Shown here piece by piece: positions 47,147-60,108 of a stretch of 64,000 nt of DNA. This DNA is from Paraphysomonas bandaiensis (lineage: Eukaryota > Chrysophyceae), in the NCBI GenBank assembly GCA_965644295.1, contig CBFFRP010000133.1:186001-250000 (forward strand), read 5' to 3'. The notes under the pieces were generated by a model. It made no database searches, had not been told where the DNA came from, and was given only the letters and a program-made list of their open reading frames with translations. Numbering within the stretch: the first letter of the stretch is position 1; each line of letters starts with the position of its first letter. A program made the position numbers and the translations under genes.

Positions 47147-48655
47147 ATGACTGCAAGGGATAGCCCGGGAATCTACTTCCTGGCGTTGACCATAATCAAT
47201 GTTATGAATTTTGTTGATCGAGGGATCATTCCGGGTGCAACAGACGAGTTCACATCATTCATCGACCGAACTCTACACACCGACACACCATCACTCTATA
47301 TCGGCTTACTTCAGTCATCTTTCATCATAGGGCTGTGCATTGCATCCCCAATATTCGCGACATTATCTCATCGAACCAACATCTTTACGCTGATTGGCTA
47401 TGGGATGTCTTGCTGGACGGTTGCTGCCTTTATCTCTGGTCTGGCATTCTTCATGAAGAGCTATGAGGTGCTAGTTATTGGCCGCGTTTTATCTGGTGCA
47501 GGTGAGGCTGCATTTATGTGCTGCACGGCTCCGTGGATAGCAACCAATGCAGATGCCGACAGTAAGTCAAGATGGCTTGCTACCTTCTACTTGGCCATGC
47601 CTGTTGGGACCGCCCTGGGGTATATTTACTCATCTATCATTGCAACTTCTATTGGATGGAAATGGGCATTTTTCATCGAGGCGATTTACATGATTCCCTT
47701 CGTTGCGTTTTTGTTCGCTATGGCCTATAGATTTCCAGTTCTGAAACCGGGCGAGCGGCATTTTCCAGCGAAAGATTATGAGGATAATTTATTAAATTCG
47801 ACAGATAAAACTCTATCTGAGCAGCAATTTAATGGGAACCAAAATACAGAAGAAAATGGTACAGATCAGTCCTCGTCCCCGTCACTTTGGGAGGAGACTC
47901 GCTTAGTATGTGCCCACCCATGTTATGTTTACATAACATTTGGATATGCTGCACTTACCGCGGTTTTGATTGGTCTAGCCACTTTTGGGTCCTCTTTCTT
48001 CCTTGGACTGGGGTTGTTCGAGTCAGAAGTAGCTGCATCCACTGCCTTTGGTATAATAGTGAGTATTGCGGGCATAATTGGATTTCCTGTCGGAGGGGTC
48101 CTAGTTGACTTCTTGTCTGCTCAGAGGAAAAAGAATCACCCCGAATCTGCAGAAGCAGATCTCGTGAGTTCATCTCTGGTTATGTTGGTATCAGGCACTA
48201 TAGGTTTGGTACTGTACTGTTCGTTTTACTTTACAAGGGGGATAGTGTTGGCTCTTGGGGTAATATTTTTAGCCACCTTTGCGATATTTATATGTAATGC
48301 AGCAACAAGTATTGGGCTCATATACAGCATTCCTGTGGCTAACCGATCATTTGGTATAGCGTTCAACGTAATAGTACAACATATGCTTGGAGATGTACCA
48401 TCTCCACTTGTGGCAGGTTATCTGAAGGATCACCTTGCGAATGGATGTGTTGGAGATGATGACAAAGCCAGTACCAGTGATGCGTGCAGAGACGACGCCC
48501 CTGGTATACGACTTACCATGCTGTTAATATCTCTCTGGTTGCTTTGGTGCACTGTTTTTTATGGAGCTGCCTATGTTCATGCCCTGTCTATTGACTTTAA
48601 GAAAGATAAAACGGCGGTAACCACTGAAAGCACCTCTCGGGAACTGTCAGCTTAG
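47147..48655 (+). CDS. Spinster-like major facilitator carrier
   Basis: A single exon encodes 502 residues with about 12 membrane segments. The N-terminal motif NVMNFVDRGIIPGATDEF is typical of the Spinster family, whose animal members export lysophospholipids or sphingosine-1-phosphate from lysosomes or the cell surface. An MFS motif-A-like loop is weak (ATLSHRTN). GRVLSGAGEAAFMCCTAPWI matches the family's conserved fourth helix. A hydrophilic central loop of about 55 residues (about 205-250) separates the two six-helix halves, as expected. The gene is intronless, unlike the MFSD1-like carrier 4 kb away. The substrate cannot be inferred from sequence alone. Confidence 0.88.
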   Translation: MTARDSPGIYFLALTIINVMNFVDRGIIPGATDEFTSFIDRTLHTDTPSLYIGLLQSSFIIGLCIASPIFATLSHRTNIFTLIGYGMSCWTVAAFISGLAFFMKSYEVLVIGRVLSGAGEAAFMCCTAPWIATNADADSKSRWLATFYLAMPVGTALGYIYSSIIATSIGWKWAFFIEAIYMIPFVAFLFAMAYRFPVLKPGERHFPAKDYEDNLLNSTDKTLSEQQFNGNQNTEENGTDQSSSPSLWEETRLVCAHPCYVYITFGYAALTAVLIGLATFGSSFFLGLGLFESEVAASTAFGIIVSIAGIIGFPVGGVLVDFLSAQRKKNHPESAEADLVSSSLVMLVSGTIGLVLYCSFYFTRGIVLALGVIFLATFAIFICNAATSIGLIYSIPVANRSFGIAFNVIVQHMLGDVPSPLVAGYLKDHLANGCVGDDDKASTSDACRDDAPGIRLTMLLISLWLLWCTVFYGAAYVHALSIDFKKDKTAVTTESTSRELSA

Positions 48656-49596
48656 CTCTGATTCAGTCTAATTTGATGTGGATGTACTCAGTAGTGATTA
48701 ATTCCCTCCTATATATCGTATTAACTTAGAACACTGTCATTTATGGAATCAGTGTGTCAGTGTGCGGATATCTATGGCCTTTTGGGTATTATCGCTTAAC
48801 CGATTGGTAAATAGGTACCTTCTATCCGTTTAAAGTATAACTTTAGAAGGTTTTCCCTTTTTTAATTTTACTAGGAAACATGCTGACCCGATACAGGCCA
48901 TAGTATATAATGTTAAATTACGCAGTAACGACTTGCTAAAATCAAGATGAGCATGCATGACTGCTTTTACCAGTGGGTCAAAATTTATTTCTCTAGAATT
49001 ACAGATTACAGCACAACAAAAAACTGCCAGGAGGCGACAACAATATATTGCCAGCAAAAGTAAATAATAATAATAATATTTTAAAGACCAATCATAAATA
49101 TGTTACAATATATTGAAATATATAGGGCGCTAAGAAGAAGAATTAGCTCGATCGGTAGTCCGTAGAGGATACAACATGATGATCAAAACCCAATAAATAT
49201 GCAGCAACTAGTACTCTAAAACCATTCCAACTCTTCATCACTTTGGTCCTTATACTCGTCATAATCAGACGGTCCATCATCAATGACCTATTGCACTGTC
49301 TTTGCGGCCCACAAGTGCTTGTTGAAGCGAAGAAAGGGCAGCAATTCGAGGCGTCGTGGGGCCCTTCCTTGTCGCAAGTCGCAAGTGCGTCATGACAATC
49401 TTGGGCTGAACAAACGCTCCACAATGATAGTTGTACTGAATATGTGCTTAGTCGAGCAATACTGGGTGTCAAGCTGTCGTCCTAACTTCTTGGTGGCTCT
49501 GTTGCTTTCTAATACAGCTGCTTTCCTTTTATTTGCCACTTTGACGACCCTCTCCGGTGATTCAGCTTTTTCTTCATCCTTTCGGAATCTATTCGA

Positions 49597-49613
49597 TTAG
49601 GGTTAGGGTTAGG
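49597..49613. repeat. Interstitial telomere-like (TTAGGG) run
   Basis: TTAGGGTTAGGGTTAGG, nearly three telomere-type units, in the opposite orientation to the run at 8161-8175. It is internal to the window and therefore not a chromosome end. Confidence 0.5.
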
Positions 49614-50455
49614 CCTCCTAACCATTCTGAATCTTCACAATGGTCTTATCGAAGGTAGTACTTTGAACGATATCAGCATCTACAGAGAGATGTGAAGCTT
49701 TGCATAAAAACCACTCCATGATTTGCTTCGTTGAAAACTTTATGGCACAGCCTTTGATATGCCGGCTGTGGCTCGTGATAACTATAAAGCAAGTTGTCGA
49801 AATGTCTCTACCGAATACAGTTGTATATCACAGTATAACACTACTGTACATGGTCATATGCTATCTCCCGAGAAGGATACCATCTTTTAATCAACATTCC
49901 CAATATTTGTCTAACCGCATTGACTGGAGCAAACCACCATCAAAACGTGATGGAGAAATATTAAGCATTTCGTTATTGTTGACGTATAAATACCTCTAGC
50001 TCAAGTACAATTTATATGTATACATAATCGTGATAAACTTACCGGATTATACTCAAAGTCCAATAAATCCAGGACCAAGTAAGGTAAGTACAGCGCAACA
50101 ATATTATCGGATGATTTGGTAATCCTGTTCACTTTAAAGTACTCGTGCATGTCACCAATTATTGTCTTTGTATTATGTTCAACTGAACGCTTGTGTTCCT
50201 CCCTTTCAATGTGCCATCAAGATCTTGTTCTGTAGATCCAGGAACCACACTCCTGGAAGATAAAGACATCAGCCAGACCCAACTATGCTTAACACACGAT
50301 GCATTTCTTCATACACGACAACAAGCTATCCTTTCAAAGAGTTCACGAGGCCACTAATCCCTTCCTCTATTTGCTTGGATTGAAGTTGCTTACTGTTGAG
50401 CTCGATACGGCCGATATCGATCCGTGGCGTATCGACCCATGTACGGTTATATATG

Positions 50456-50466
50456 TACAGCAGTAC
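50456..50466 (+). promoter_or_regulatory. TACAGCAGTAC word upstream of the Rab6 gene
   Basis: Within ATGTACAGCAGTACATTG, a near-perfect palindrome around AGCA, about 325 bp before the Rab6 ATG. A related GTATACTGCTGTATAC palindrome lies near 50610. Regulatory role inferred. Confidence 0.3.
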
Positions 50467-50686
50467 ATTGTATACATACATACATACTCCTTCGAGTACA
50501 TGGATATACAGTACTATCCAGTGGTGTATCATGCTGCTGGTATACACTCTGTACACGACGTAGTGCGGTACTGCTCTATGCATCTCACCATATCAACTAC
50601 AGCTACACAGTATACTGCTGTATACATACATATGTAAATATCTACAGCAGAGTTGTACAGGCAGCAGCACACACATACATACATAG

Positions 50687-51802
<1,116 letters not shown>

Positions 51803-52739
51803 ATACCTATCGTATTCTGTCTTCATTCAGCTGGCAGTCACTGACTCTTGCCGATATTTCCTGTAGTTAGACGAGTGCCTTACCAATTTTCTTGAGCGGG
51901 AATCCACGTATAGGTGCTGCTGTGTGCTCAGTCGTCAATGTTACTTTCTGGTCTATTTTTAGCACTTTGAAAGAAAATGAATATTCTCGTCTATTGTTCT
52001 TAAGTAAGTAGTGAGAAATCAATCTGTACGCTGAGAATATTCTCGCGATATTTTGCTGCTTTGTATATAGCTTTATGAAAGTGGAGGAAATAACCAGGTC
52101 AAAACTTCTGATAAACATGCAGGGGACCAAAGACTATTAACTATCGCGTGTAATTATTACAAATAAATGCTGGTTAATATTTCCCTTGTATATTTTCATT
52201 GTATTAATTATTCCGCTAGTGTAATTTCTGTTAGTTGAAATTTTAATTATGAGTCTTCTACATGAAAGTAGTACATAGATGCATATCTCGTAACCGTGAA
52301 GTTGTAATAGAAAATATAAGCAATGTGCAATGTACACTAAAGTGATCCACCTAAGGCAATGTTAGTAGCAAAAACAAGATATTTTTCTATAATTATAACT
52401 ATGTACTATATTCTATATAGTGTATTCGATTAGATAAAAGATAAACCCATTGGTAGCCTACAGTGCAGTCTCGTTTATACTTTAATTTTTAATTTGAATT
52501 AGTACTTATATATACAATGTCGAGGCGTTTTACCTGTGGTGTCAATATCAGTGATTCAAATCGGCTAATACAACACAGAAAATATAGTGTAACAATATTT
52601 TTTAATTTATTCAATTCGATACAAATCAACATAGAATAAAAAATTCATAAACCTATGAGCATTCTTTATCACATACTCACCTGTGTATACCAAAAGCAGG
52701 CATATACTATATCCTTTGTGCACTATTTACTCACGCGTA
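51803..52739. other. Convergent AT-rich intergenic region
   Basis: About 0.94 kb between the 3' ends of Rab6 and the MFSD1-like gene. Strongly AT-rich; no gene seen on either strand. Confidence 0.45.
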
Positions 52740-55290
52740 CTAGAAATGCGGTACTCTGAACTTATGTCCGGACACTCCTTGTAGAGAGTTTCTTCTCTTT
52801 ACTGGTATGGGGGGGTGTTGTCCTTGGCCTGGCTTTCGTTCTGGAAATGAATTTCCCGCAAAGGAGACGGCCTTCTTCATATTTCCTCCCTTTGTATGTA
52901 GACAGCTCTTCGCACTCATATCAAGGGGCATCGAAGAAGACCTTGCCCGTGTATTACAGCTAATGCTACTATACGAAATCTTGTGGTCTCCGGAGCTCAT
53001 CAAGGGAACCGTTTCTGTTCCGGATGGAGCGGAATATAGTTCCCATGTACTGCGGTCAATCTCATCCTCCTTATCACTGTCTTCATCAGTATGAGGGGAA
53101 CGAGAGGAGCTTGATTCTGTGCTACTTTGCGTGTGACTAAACGTTATGCCAGTCAAGGTGTGGGAGGCACATGATCCTCTTGGAGGCAGGGCAGGGAGGA
53201 TATGACCAACATCACCGTCATCTACGTACATGGCGTCTATAGATCTCTTAGTGGCGCACCTCAAAACCCCACCGACTCCGACTGAAGGAAATTCATCCAG
53301 ATACCACAGCAAACCTCCAAATACCATGCCCAACAACGATAAGGCTGCAAATAGAACCTCACACTTTTGCACTCCTTTCAACATTGTCCCTTCCCTAAGA
53401 TGCGCTGTAGACGTCGAATGGTCATGATGCTGTGCATTCTCAGTCAAAACGATGGAAATAACAGCAGGGATTGCTGTCTGAGCAAGGTTTTGAGTACACG
53501 TCATCACCCCAAAAGCAAGGCCTTGAAGATGATACTCCACTAGCATAGGGACCACAGGCCATATTACGGATGCAAATATCCTGCAGATTGCGAGTGAGTC
53601 AAATACAAGATATAAGCAAACACATGTACTGGAAGTGAATGCGTATCTCATACATAACCAAACATGTGTTTATGTCCAAAGCAGTCACAACAGCCCTTAA
53701 TATCACTCAGCATAGTCCCCAGGATACAGTATAAGTACTTACGAATAGGCCAGTCCCACTAATAGCAGTGGTATCAATGGGTTTCCTGCAGAGCATGACA
53801 TCATCATGTGCGCTAAAGAAAGGAACAATGGAGCGATGAAAATTAGCACAGTTCGATGACCGATGTGGTCGACCGCTATCCCCAAAAAAGGATACAACAG
53901 AGCTGATAAAAGAAACGGAACACTCTGCAGCCTAAGAACTATTATCAGTACATCGCAGCGTTGCACATAGACTCACATACATTCAAACTTTAATATACAC
54001 ATACCATATACAACATACTGACAAATAGATAAGGACACGATTACCCATATTCTAGACTATATATAAAAACAAATGCCCAGCAATACATCACTACTACCTT
54101 GACACTAGAAATTCAACGGCATCAGCGTCTATCTGGGCTAGCTTCGAGAAATACCCCACTCTCAGTACTTCGTTAGAAATGCTTATGAACGGCACCAGCG
54201 CTCCATATGTACAAAAACAACAGAGAATAACATACCATATACGGGGGTTTTCAGACGGTGGCCAAAGTGGTCTCTTTTGTCTTTTCAAATCAGATAGGGT
54301 GATATACTCTCCGCGTGGAGATGATGGCGTGTTTGACGCTGGGGATGTGTCTGTGTCATTAAATGAATCTTTGAATGTAAGCTCTCCCTCGCTACCACTA
54401 ACACTACCTTCTTCAGGAATAGGGGGCATCATTTCGAGGCCAATATCACGTTTACTCGGCACGGAAGGAGTTCCACTATTTTGATTCTGTTCCGTACGAC
54501 CGTCTGTGTCGAGAAATGTATCGTCGTCGCTAATTGGAATAGTTCCGATTTTGGAGTTGGCAAGGGTGTTGCAGTAGGTCGTGTACTCTGTACTTGATTG
54601 GCACACGGGAGGGCTGGAATGATCTGAGTCGGAGGAATCACTATCTGAGTACGGATATAGATTTTGCTCCTTCTCCTCATATGGAGACATACATATATAG
54701 TCCGTTGCCACAATGAATACCGTTGATAGAAGAGAAAACATACACAAAAATGACCCAAACCAAAAAACAAGAGTGACACCTTTCTCAACCTCAATTATAG
54801 GGGATATCCAGTCATTTGCAGCACTACCCACCCGGGAGAGAGAGAGCAGAAGTCCCATTGCAAATGCTAATTCCTTCCCTTCGAACCATGACGACAGCAT
54901 CGTCACGATCGACACCATCAGCGATTCACCCCCAATACCAAACACAAATCTACCGAATAACATCATGTTTATATTTCTTCCCGCACAGCCCATAGAAGTA
55001 ATGAACTGTCCGACAAACACAGTGCACGAGAACACCAGAATCATACTACGATGTCCGCATACATCTATGAGGAACCCTCCGAACAACGGCAGAGCGATAT
55101 TAGGAATGCTATAGAGTATGTATAGCATATTGAAGTTGACATCGAAATATGTGACATCAGCGAAGTACTCCGAGAGCTCAGTGTAGAGCACGGAGGGGAT
55201 GTCGAAACAGTAATAGTTGCCAAAGGCGACAATACAACTGATGAACAAGATCAGCCAGCGGTATAGGGCGATGTTAGGGGGTAACTGCAT
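52740..55290 (-). CDS. MFSD1-like major facilitator carrier
   Basis: Three exons (55290-54098, 53931-53743, 53580-52740) join in frame to 740 residues. Mammalian MFSD1 is a lysosomal dipeptide uniporter. The N-terminal half matches that family closely: YRWLILFISCIVAFGNYYCF, SIPNIALPLFGGFLIDVCGH, LFGRFVFGIGGESLMVS, SSWFEGKELAFAMGLLLSLS. Twelve membrane segments are expected. The protein is much longer than MFSD1 (about 465 residues) because of a roughly 150-residue acidic Ser/Thr/Pro-rich loop between helices 6 and 7 (about residues 205-355) and a C-terminal cytosolic tail of about 170 residues with basic and Ser-rich patches. These added parts look like phosphorylation or sorting regions (inference). 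Confidence 0.9.
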
Positions 55291-55672
55291 CCCACTGAAG
55301 GGAGTGGGAGAGCAGTGGTGGAGAGATTGTGTTAAATAGGCAGAGAAGTGTTGCTTATATGTTCAGTATGATGATATGATACACATGCTCATACATTGTA
55401 CAGATAGAATACAGTACTGTTGTAGAGTCAAGAGGTACAATGCAGTGGTACGTGGTACACTTCAAAGTACGGTACAGTATTTCACGCCATATCTTACCAC
55501 ACAAACTATTTTCAGTTATTACAAGTCATGTCTTCTCAAGATCGTGATGAGTGGTTAGGAGAGGTTGAACCAGTCATTCTTTCCGTCGTCACGCAGATAC
55601 AACACCCAACTTCAGTCATAATTATCACTCGCCAGAGTTTATTATACACACACGTAAACCAAAGACTTAATC
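55291..55672. other. Divergent promoter region (MFSD1-like / subtilase)
   Basis: 382 bp between divergent start codons. It includes AATACAGTACTGTTG and GGTACGTGGTACAC palindromic words near 55408 and 55447, and probably serves both genes. Confidence 0.4.
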
Positions 55673-56884
55673 ATGATCAAGGCTCTTTTTCTGACTGCTA
55701 TGGTGGCTGCCACTGCTTCTGCAGCTGAACTGCTTAAGGCTGCTGGTGGAAAGCATATTCGCGGACAGTACATCGTCCGTCTTCGTGACAGCGAGAGTGT
55801 TGAATCTCTCCGTAGTCACATTGCAAGGATGCGTGAGGCACTCGGTATGGATGAGCTCGAGCCCCTTCACGTCTATGAGAATATGGTCAACTATAAGAAT
55901 GTTGGATATGCTGCTAAGCTCTCTGAGAGAGCTCTGACCAGACTTCTTGAGGAGGATATCGTCAGCTTCATTGAGGAGGACCGTGAAGTCACTATTGGTG
56001 ACTGTCAGGAACAGTCCAACCCTGTCTGGGGCCTTGCCAGAACCAACCACCGTGATTACAACGCCTCCGCGACCTACACTTACGACTACACCACCGGCGC
56101 CACTGGAAAGGGTGTTGATGCATATGTTATTGATACTGGTATCTACTGCGAGAACAACGACTTCGTTAACAAGAAGGTTGGATCCTGCACCTTTGGGTAC
56201 TCTTCTGTGACCAACATCATTGGCGTCGTTGATACCACTGACGGTAATGGACATGGTACCCACGTCTCTGGTACTATTGCCGGACAGACATACGGTGTTG
56301 CAAAGGAGGCTGACCTCATTGCTGTTAAAGTCATGAGCGATCGTGGATCCGGTTCTAGCAGCAATATCCTCTCTGGTATCGACTGGGTTATTGGTAATGC
56401 CAAGAAGACAAAGAAGCCTTCTGTTGCCAACCTTTCTATTGGAGGTGGATTTTCTCAGACTGAAAACGATGCCATCACCAGTGCTACTGAGGCAGGAATT
56501 ACCATGGTCGTTGCTGCTGGTAACGATGACTCCGATGCATGCGAGTACTCTCCTGCTTCTGCTCCTGCTGCTATCACTGTCGGTGCCACCGGTGACGACA
56601 ACGCCAGAGCCTACTACTCCAACTACGGCTCCTGCCTCGATGTATTCGGTCCTGGTACCGACATCACTTCTACATGGATTGATTCTCCTGATGCCACCAA
56701 CACTATCTCCGGTACCTCTATGGCTTCTCCTCATGTCTGCGGTGTTGCTGCTAAGATTTTGTCCGCCAATCCTTCCTTCTCCGTTGAGCAGGTTACACAG
56801 AAGCTTCTTAAGGACGCTACACCTGGTGTTGTGTCCGATGTGCAGGGATCTCCTAACTTGATGGTGTATGCCACCTGCAACTAA
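55673..56884 (+). CDS. Secreted proteinase K-like subtilase
   Basis: A single exon encodes 403 residues. A signal peptide (residues 1 to about 17, ending ATASA) is followed by an inhibitor-I9 propeptide (GQYIVRLRD to FIEEDREVTI, about 31-108) and an S8 peptidase domain. The triad is D154 (YVIDTGIY), H194 (GNGHGTHVSG) and S349 (SGTSMASPH), with oxyanion N284 (AAGN). It should be exported as a zymogen, cleave its own propeptide and degrade proteins outside the cell. The layout and length match fungal proteinase K-type enzymes. It has no intron and uses C-ending codons more than neighbouring genes. That could reflect high expression or acquisition from another lineage. The long antisense frame at 55667-56734 is a by-product of this codon bias. 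Confidence 0.97.
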   Translation: MIKALFLTAMVAATASAAELLKAAGGKHIRGQYIVRLRDSESVESLRSHIARMREALGMDELEPLHVYENMVNYKNVGYAAKLSERALTRLLEEDIVSFIEEDREVTIGDCQEQSNPVWGLARTNHRDYNASATYTYDYTTGATGKGVDAYVIDTGIYCENNDFVNKKVGSCTFGYSSVTNIIGVVDTTDGNGHGTHVSGTIAGQTYGVAKEADLIAVKVMSDRGSGSSSNILSGIDWVIGNAKKTKKPSVANLSIGGGFSQTENDAITSATEAGITMVVAAGNDDSDACEYSPASAPAAITVGATGDDNARAYYSNYGSCLDVFGPGTDITSTWIDSPDATNTISGTSMASPHVCGVAAKILSANPSFSVEQVTQKLLKDATPGVVSDVQGSPNLMVYATCN

Positions 56885-57495
56885 ACTTGTCTATAGTATT
56901 GTTTTAGATAATAGTTCTCTGCTTTTATTATAAAAGTAGACCAAAATTTATATTTTGAATACGGCTTTGCCGCTGTCTTCTTATCCCCGCATCAATAATT
57001 TTGTTGACGGTTGTGAATAATTAAAAATGCACCATTTTACTGCAAAATTGTGTTTACATAGTTCTTGTAGAGAGCTTCGCTCAGTAACTGTGACAAAAAA
57101 TATGTTTCATTCAAAATAGTTCCTCCATGTTGCAGTGAAGTTTGCATTCATTTGGGCAAATTGGAATAGCTTTACTATAACTCTCTCTCTATTGACCATT
57201 TTCAGATGATTAAGATCGTTGTAAGAGAAGTTTAAGTTAGTCAAACTAGATAGATTACTTTATTATGATTGTATACACAATTGTCTGTGTTGTCATGTAA
57301 CACATGTCAACAACATGATAAATTATTTCGTTCATGTCAACCACTGCTCAGCTTCCGTATCTTGAATCGTCATGATATAATACTTCAGTTTCACAGTTAT
57401 AGCTATATAGCACCTTTGACTATTGACTACGTATTACTGTTTTTCACATTGTATTTAACGTATTCTACAGTACTATCTTAGAGAACCATACGTAT
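56885..57495. other. 3' flank of subtilase
   Basis: AT-rich; likely subtilase 3' UTR then intergenic sequence up to the TIR element. No gene seen. Confidence 0.4.
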
Positions 57496-58857
57496 TTGGT
57501 TTTAACCACACTCAAAAACCACACTCATCATCACAGCACAAAAAACACAAAAAAACACTGTTGTTATGTACGGAAAAAACGTAACAGTCAATTCGGACTC
57601 GACTCAAATGAAGTATGTGAATTCATATGACAGCAGCGGACAGCACTCCCAGTGACCCAATCACAGGGCAAAATGATGTGCAGGTAACTTCATTATATTC
57701 GACTCATTCTTATACTTAAAGATGTCTCCAAAGCAGAGCAGATCCAATACAAAAGAGCGCACAGAGAAGGCTGCACGACAAGCCAAAATTAGGGCTGAGT
57801 CGAAGAAGCTTCAAAAGCAGTGGAAGCTGGTTGATTTGAGACATGAATCGTTTCATTTTCCAGATTCAGACCTTCTCAGTCAATATCCAACGTTAAAGCT
57901 GCGAAGGCTAACGCTCCTGAGCATATTTCTTTAGTTTGTTACACCTGCACTTGTTACGACAATTGCCCAAGATATAGATCCTGAGCACCTCGTTTTCAAC
58001 AGAGGGGGCTCTGTGCTGATATCTGTGAGTAAGATATAGCAAGATGCGTGCTATTTGGATTCGTATTTATGGCAAACAATTCGTGTTTACTGGTGTTCAG
58101 AAGAAGGTCCGTCCACTGTGTTCAGATCTGGAATAATACCGAAAAGAGTTCAGAAGATATTATCCTACGATTTCATCGTTTGGCATACTATTTGCCGAAA
58201 CATTCACTACCAACTTTACGTTTGACAAGCTCTACTCTGAAGATGTCTCCTTGAAGCTTAAGAGTATTCTTAGAGGGATTATAAATCCGAAGCAATTTCC
58301 TGCGTTGACACGACTGGTGCAGCACGGAGTAGTTATGTGGGGAAAATAGAATGGGTATAGAACAAAAGAAAGAAGCAAGTAGTTGTGCACGCTCATAGGA
58401 AAGATGGGAAGCAACACACAGTATTAAGTAATGCGTACACGAGGCGGACAACCAAGGCCTCGACATCATATATGTATTCCTATGCGTGATGACTATTACA
58501 AGCTGTTTTATGCCTATGACAAATACAACAAGCAAATCAAACAGAGGGTGTGACCACACAGGGATGGTGGCAATGGGCGTTTGGGTGAGGCGGGAGAGCA
58601 TAATTCGTTTATGTTTGGTTGTATAATAGAAAACACTGTCAACGCATATCGTCATATAATGAATGCCGATTCCGAAGATTTTGAGTACTTTGGTTATTGT
58701 CAAACTCTAACAAACGATTTGTATATGTATGCAAGCACACTCTCTGATAGTACTATTTAGTAGAGTAATACAATAAATTTAATTGATTTGGACGTAAATA
58801 TATTACTTCTTATAAGTGTGGTTACTGACTGTGGTTAATGAGTGTGGTTAAGACCAA
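57496..58857. mobile_element. Candidate small DNA transposon bounded by 18-bp inverted repeats
   Basis: The left end TTGGTTTTAACCACACTC (57496-57513) is the reverse complement, with one mismatch, of the right end GAGTGTGGTTAAGACCAA (58840-58857). Sub-terminal copies of the same word follow on both sides (ACCACACTC at about 57518; GTGTGGTTA at about 58817 and GTGGTTA at about 58831), as in hAT-like elements with repeated sub-terminal transposase sites. The 1.36-kb interior holds the possible short coding frames at 57722-58349. No clear target-site duplication was seen. Confidence 0.5.
57722..57934 (+). CDS. Possible short basic protein inside the TIR element
   Basis: A 70-residue frame starts MSPKQSRSNTKERTEKAARQ, is Lys/Arg-rich and helical for about 35 residues, then continues WKLVDLRHESFHFPDSDLL. 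Further open stretches downstream (about 57940-58020; about 58150-58349, ending LVQHGVVMWGK) may be additional exons of one spliced gene, but I could not find splice sites that join them convincingly. No transposase signature is recognisable. It could be a passenger gene or degraded transposase. Confidence 0.3.
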   Translation: MSPKQSRSNTKERTEKAARQAKIRAESKKLQKQWKLVDLRHESFHFPDSDLLSQYPTLKLRRLTLLSIFL

Positions 58858-59910
58858 TTCCAACACTCTCAAGGTTATGTAAATATGGTTTGACGACGGC
58901 GTTCCATTAATATTAGAGAATATTGATGGAGGTTTCGGTACCGACCCAACCATACTATCGCAACATTGATCAGTAAGTAGTGAGTGTCTTGTTCTTCTTC
59001 TAAGAAACATTAGGTTATGAGTAGGCAGAAAATTGTCAACTGACTATATATTTATGCGGGTTTCTTGAAGAAATATCTCCGGTGTTTATTTCCCAGAACA
59101 TCACTCAGAGGTGCGAGTCCGACTTCGTTGAGGTTTGAGTAAGTAAACACATCCGAATATTCCAATTTTGGTACTAGTAGTCATTAAGATCCGATTTCGC
59201 TGGCAACTGCATAGCTAATAAGTATTTCCCTCATCGTCTGAGTCATCATCGATGACGCCAGCAACAAACTTAATTGAATTACATCCAACTATAACTATCA
59301 ATTTGTTTTCAGAAAAAACATTATATGTTAATTTTGGGATCTATTATTCAACCTCTAGTCAATTTGGTGTAGTTTCATAGTCACACCAAAATTGATGTAA
59401 AAACCTAGTCAAGTAGTTGAAAACCCTAGTCATTTAATAATTCAATTTACAATGACTATAGGTTGATACTTATACTTATCAACTTAGCATCCATAATACT
59501 TATTTCAGGTTTGCCATCAAACAAGAATTGGGCAGTTTCTTGCGACCAAGTCCGGTGAAGCTTCATGGGCATTTCAGTGTGTTGTTTAGTGTATGTGAGG
59601 TGCTGCATGTTGTTTTGTCAGAGCTGTGAATTGTAATTGATATAAACATAAGTGACACTGATAAACTCTCATAAGGCAAGATTTCATGACGTTTGGTTCG
59701 AATGTTCTGTTCAGAGAACGAAGAAGAGTGGACTGTCTATGCTACTTGAGCTGTGGAGTCCTGTCTATGCTACTATAAAATATCTCGTTTTCTGTCCTCT
59801 TTAACCAGATCTATGCTTCGTTGGTTTCACTTAACCTACTGTGTGACTTAATTAGTTCTTTAGTGCGTAGTTATTTGCGAGTACAATTTATGACTAGGTT
59901 TATAACGCTG
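58858..59910. other. AT-rich intergenic region
   Basis: No gene recognised on either strand. Confidence 0.4.
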
Positions 59911-60108
59911 AAGTCAAGCAGATGTTAGGTATATATTAACATTCTGCTTTTTCGCTGCGTTTGCCTTGAGTGAATGAGCGAAAGCGCACAAGCATTCTCG
60001 AAGCGTTAAATAGTAGGGAATCAAAGTTATGCACTAGTTAGTTAGTTAAATTGCAATGCTTAATTGGTTCTGATTCTCAAACGCCCATTGCTAGTAATAA
60101 TACATTCC
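59911..60108. repeat. Half copy of the long-TIR MITE
   Basis: This aligns with the right arm of the element at 7241-8009. Shared blocks in order are AAGT..GCAG.TGT.AGGTATAT, TTGAGTGA, CACTAGTTAGTTAAATTG, GTTCTGA and ATTGCTA.TAAT. No opposite arm was found nearby, so it is a truncated or solo arm. Confidence 0.6.

Noticed and set aside
49143-50200. A possible transposase or host gene on the minus strand
   Set aside because: Only disconnected open fragments without a recognisable domain or a splice path; kept as an unresolved intergenic note.
55667-56734. A 355-residue minus-strand ORF opposite the subtilase
   Set aside because: Antisense shadow of a strongly biased coding sequence; no start context, domain or splice logic of its own.
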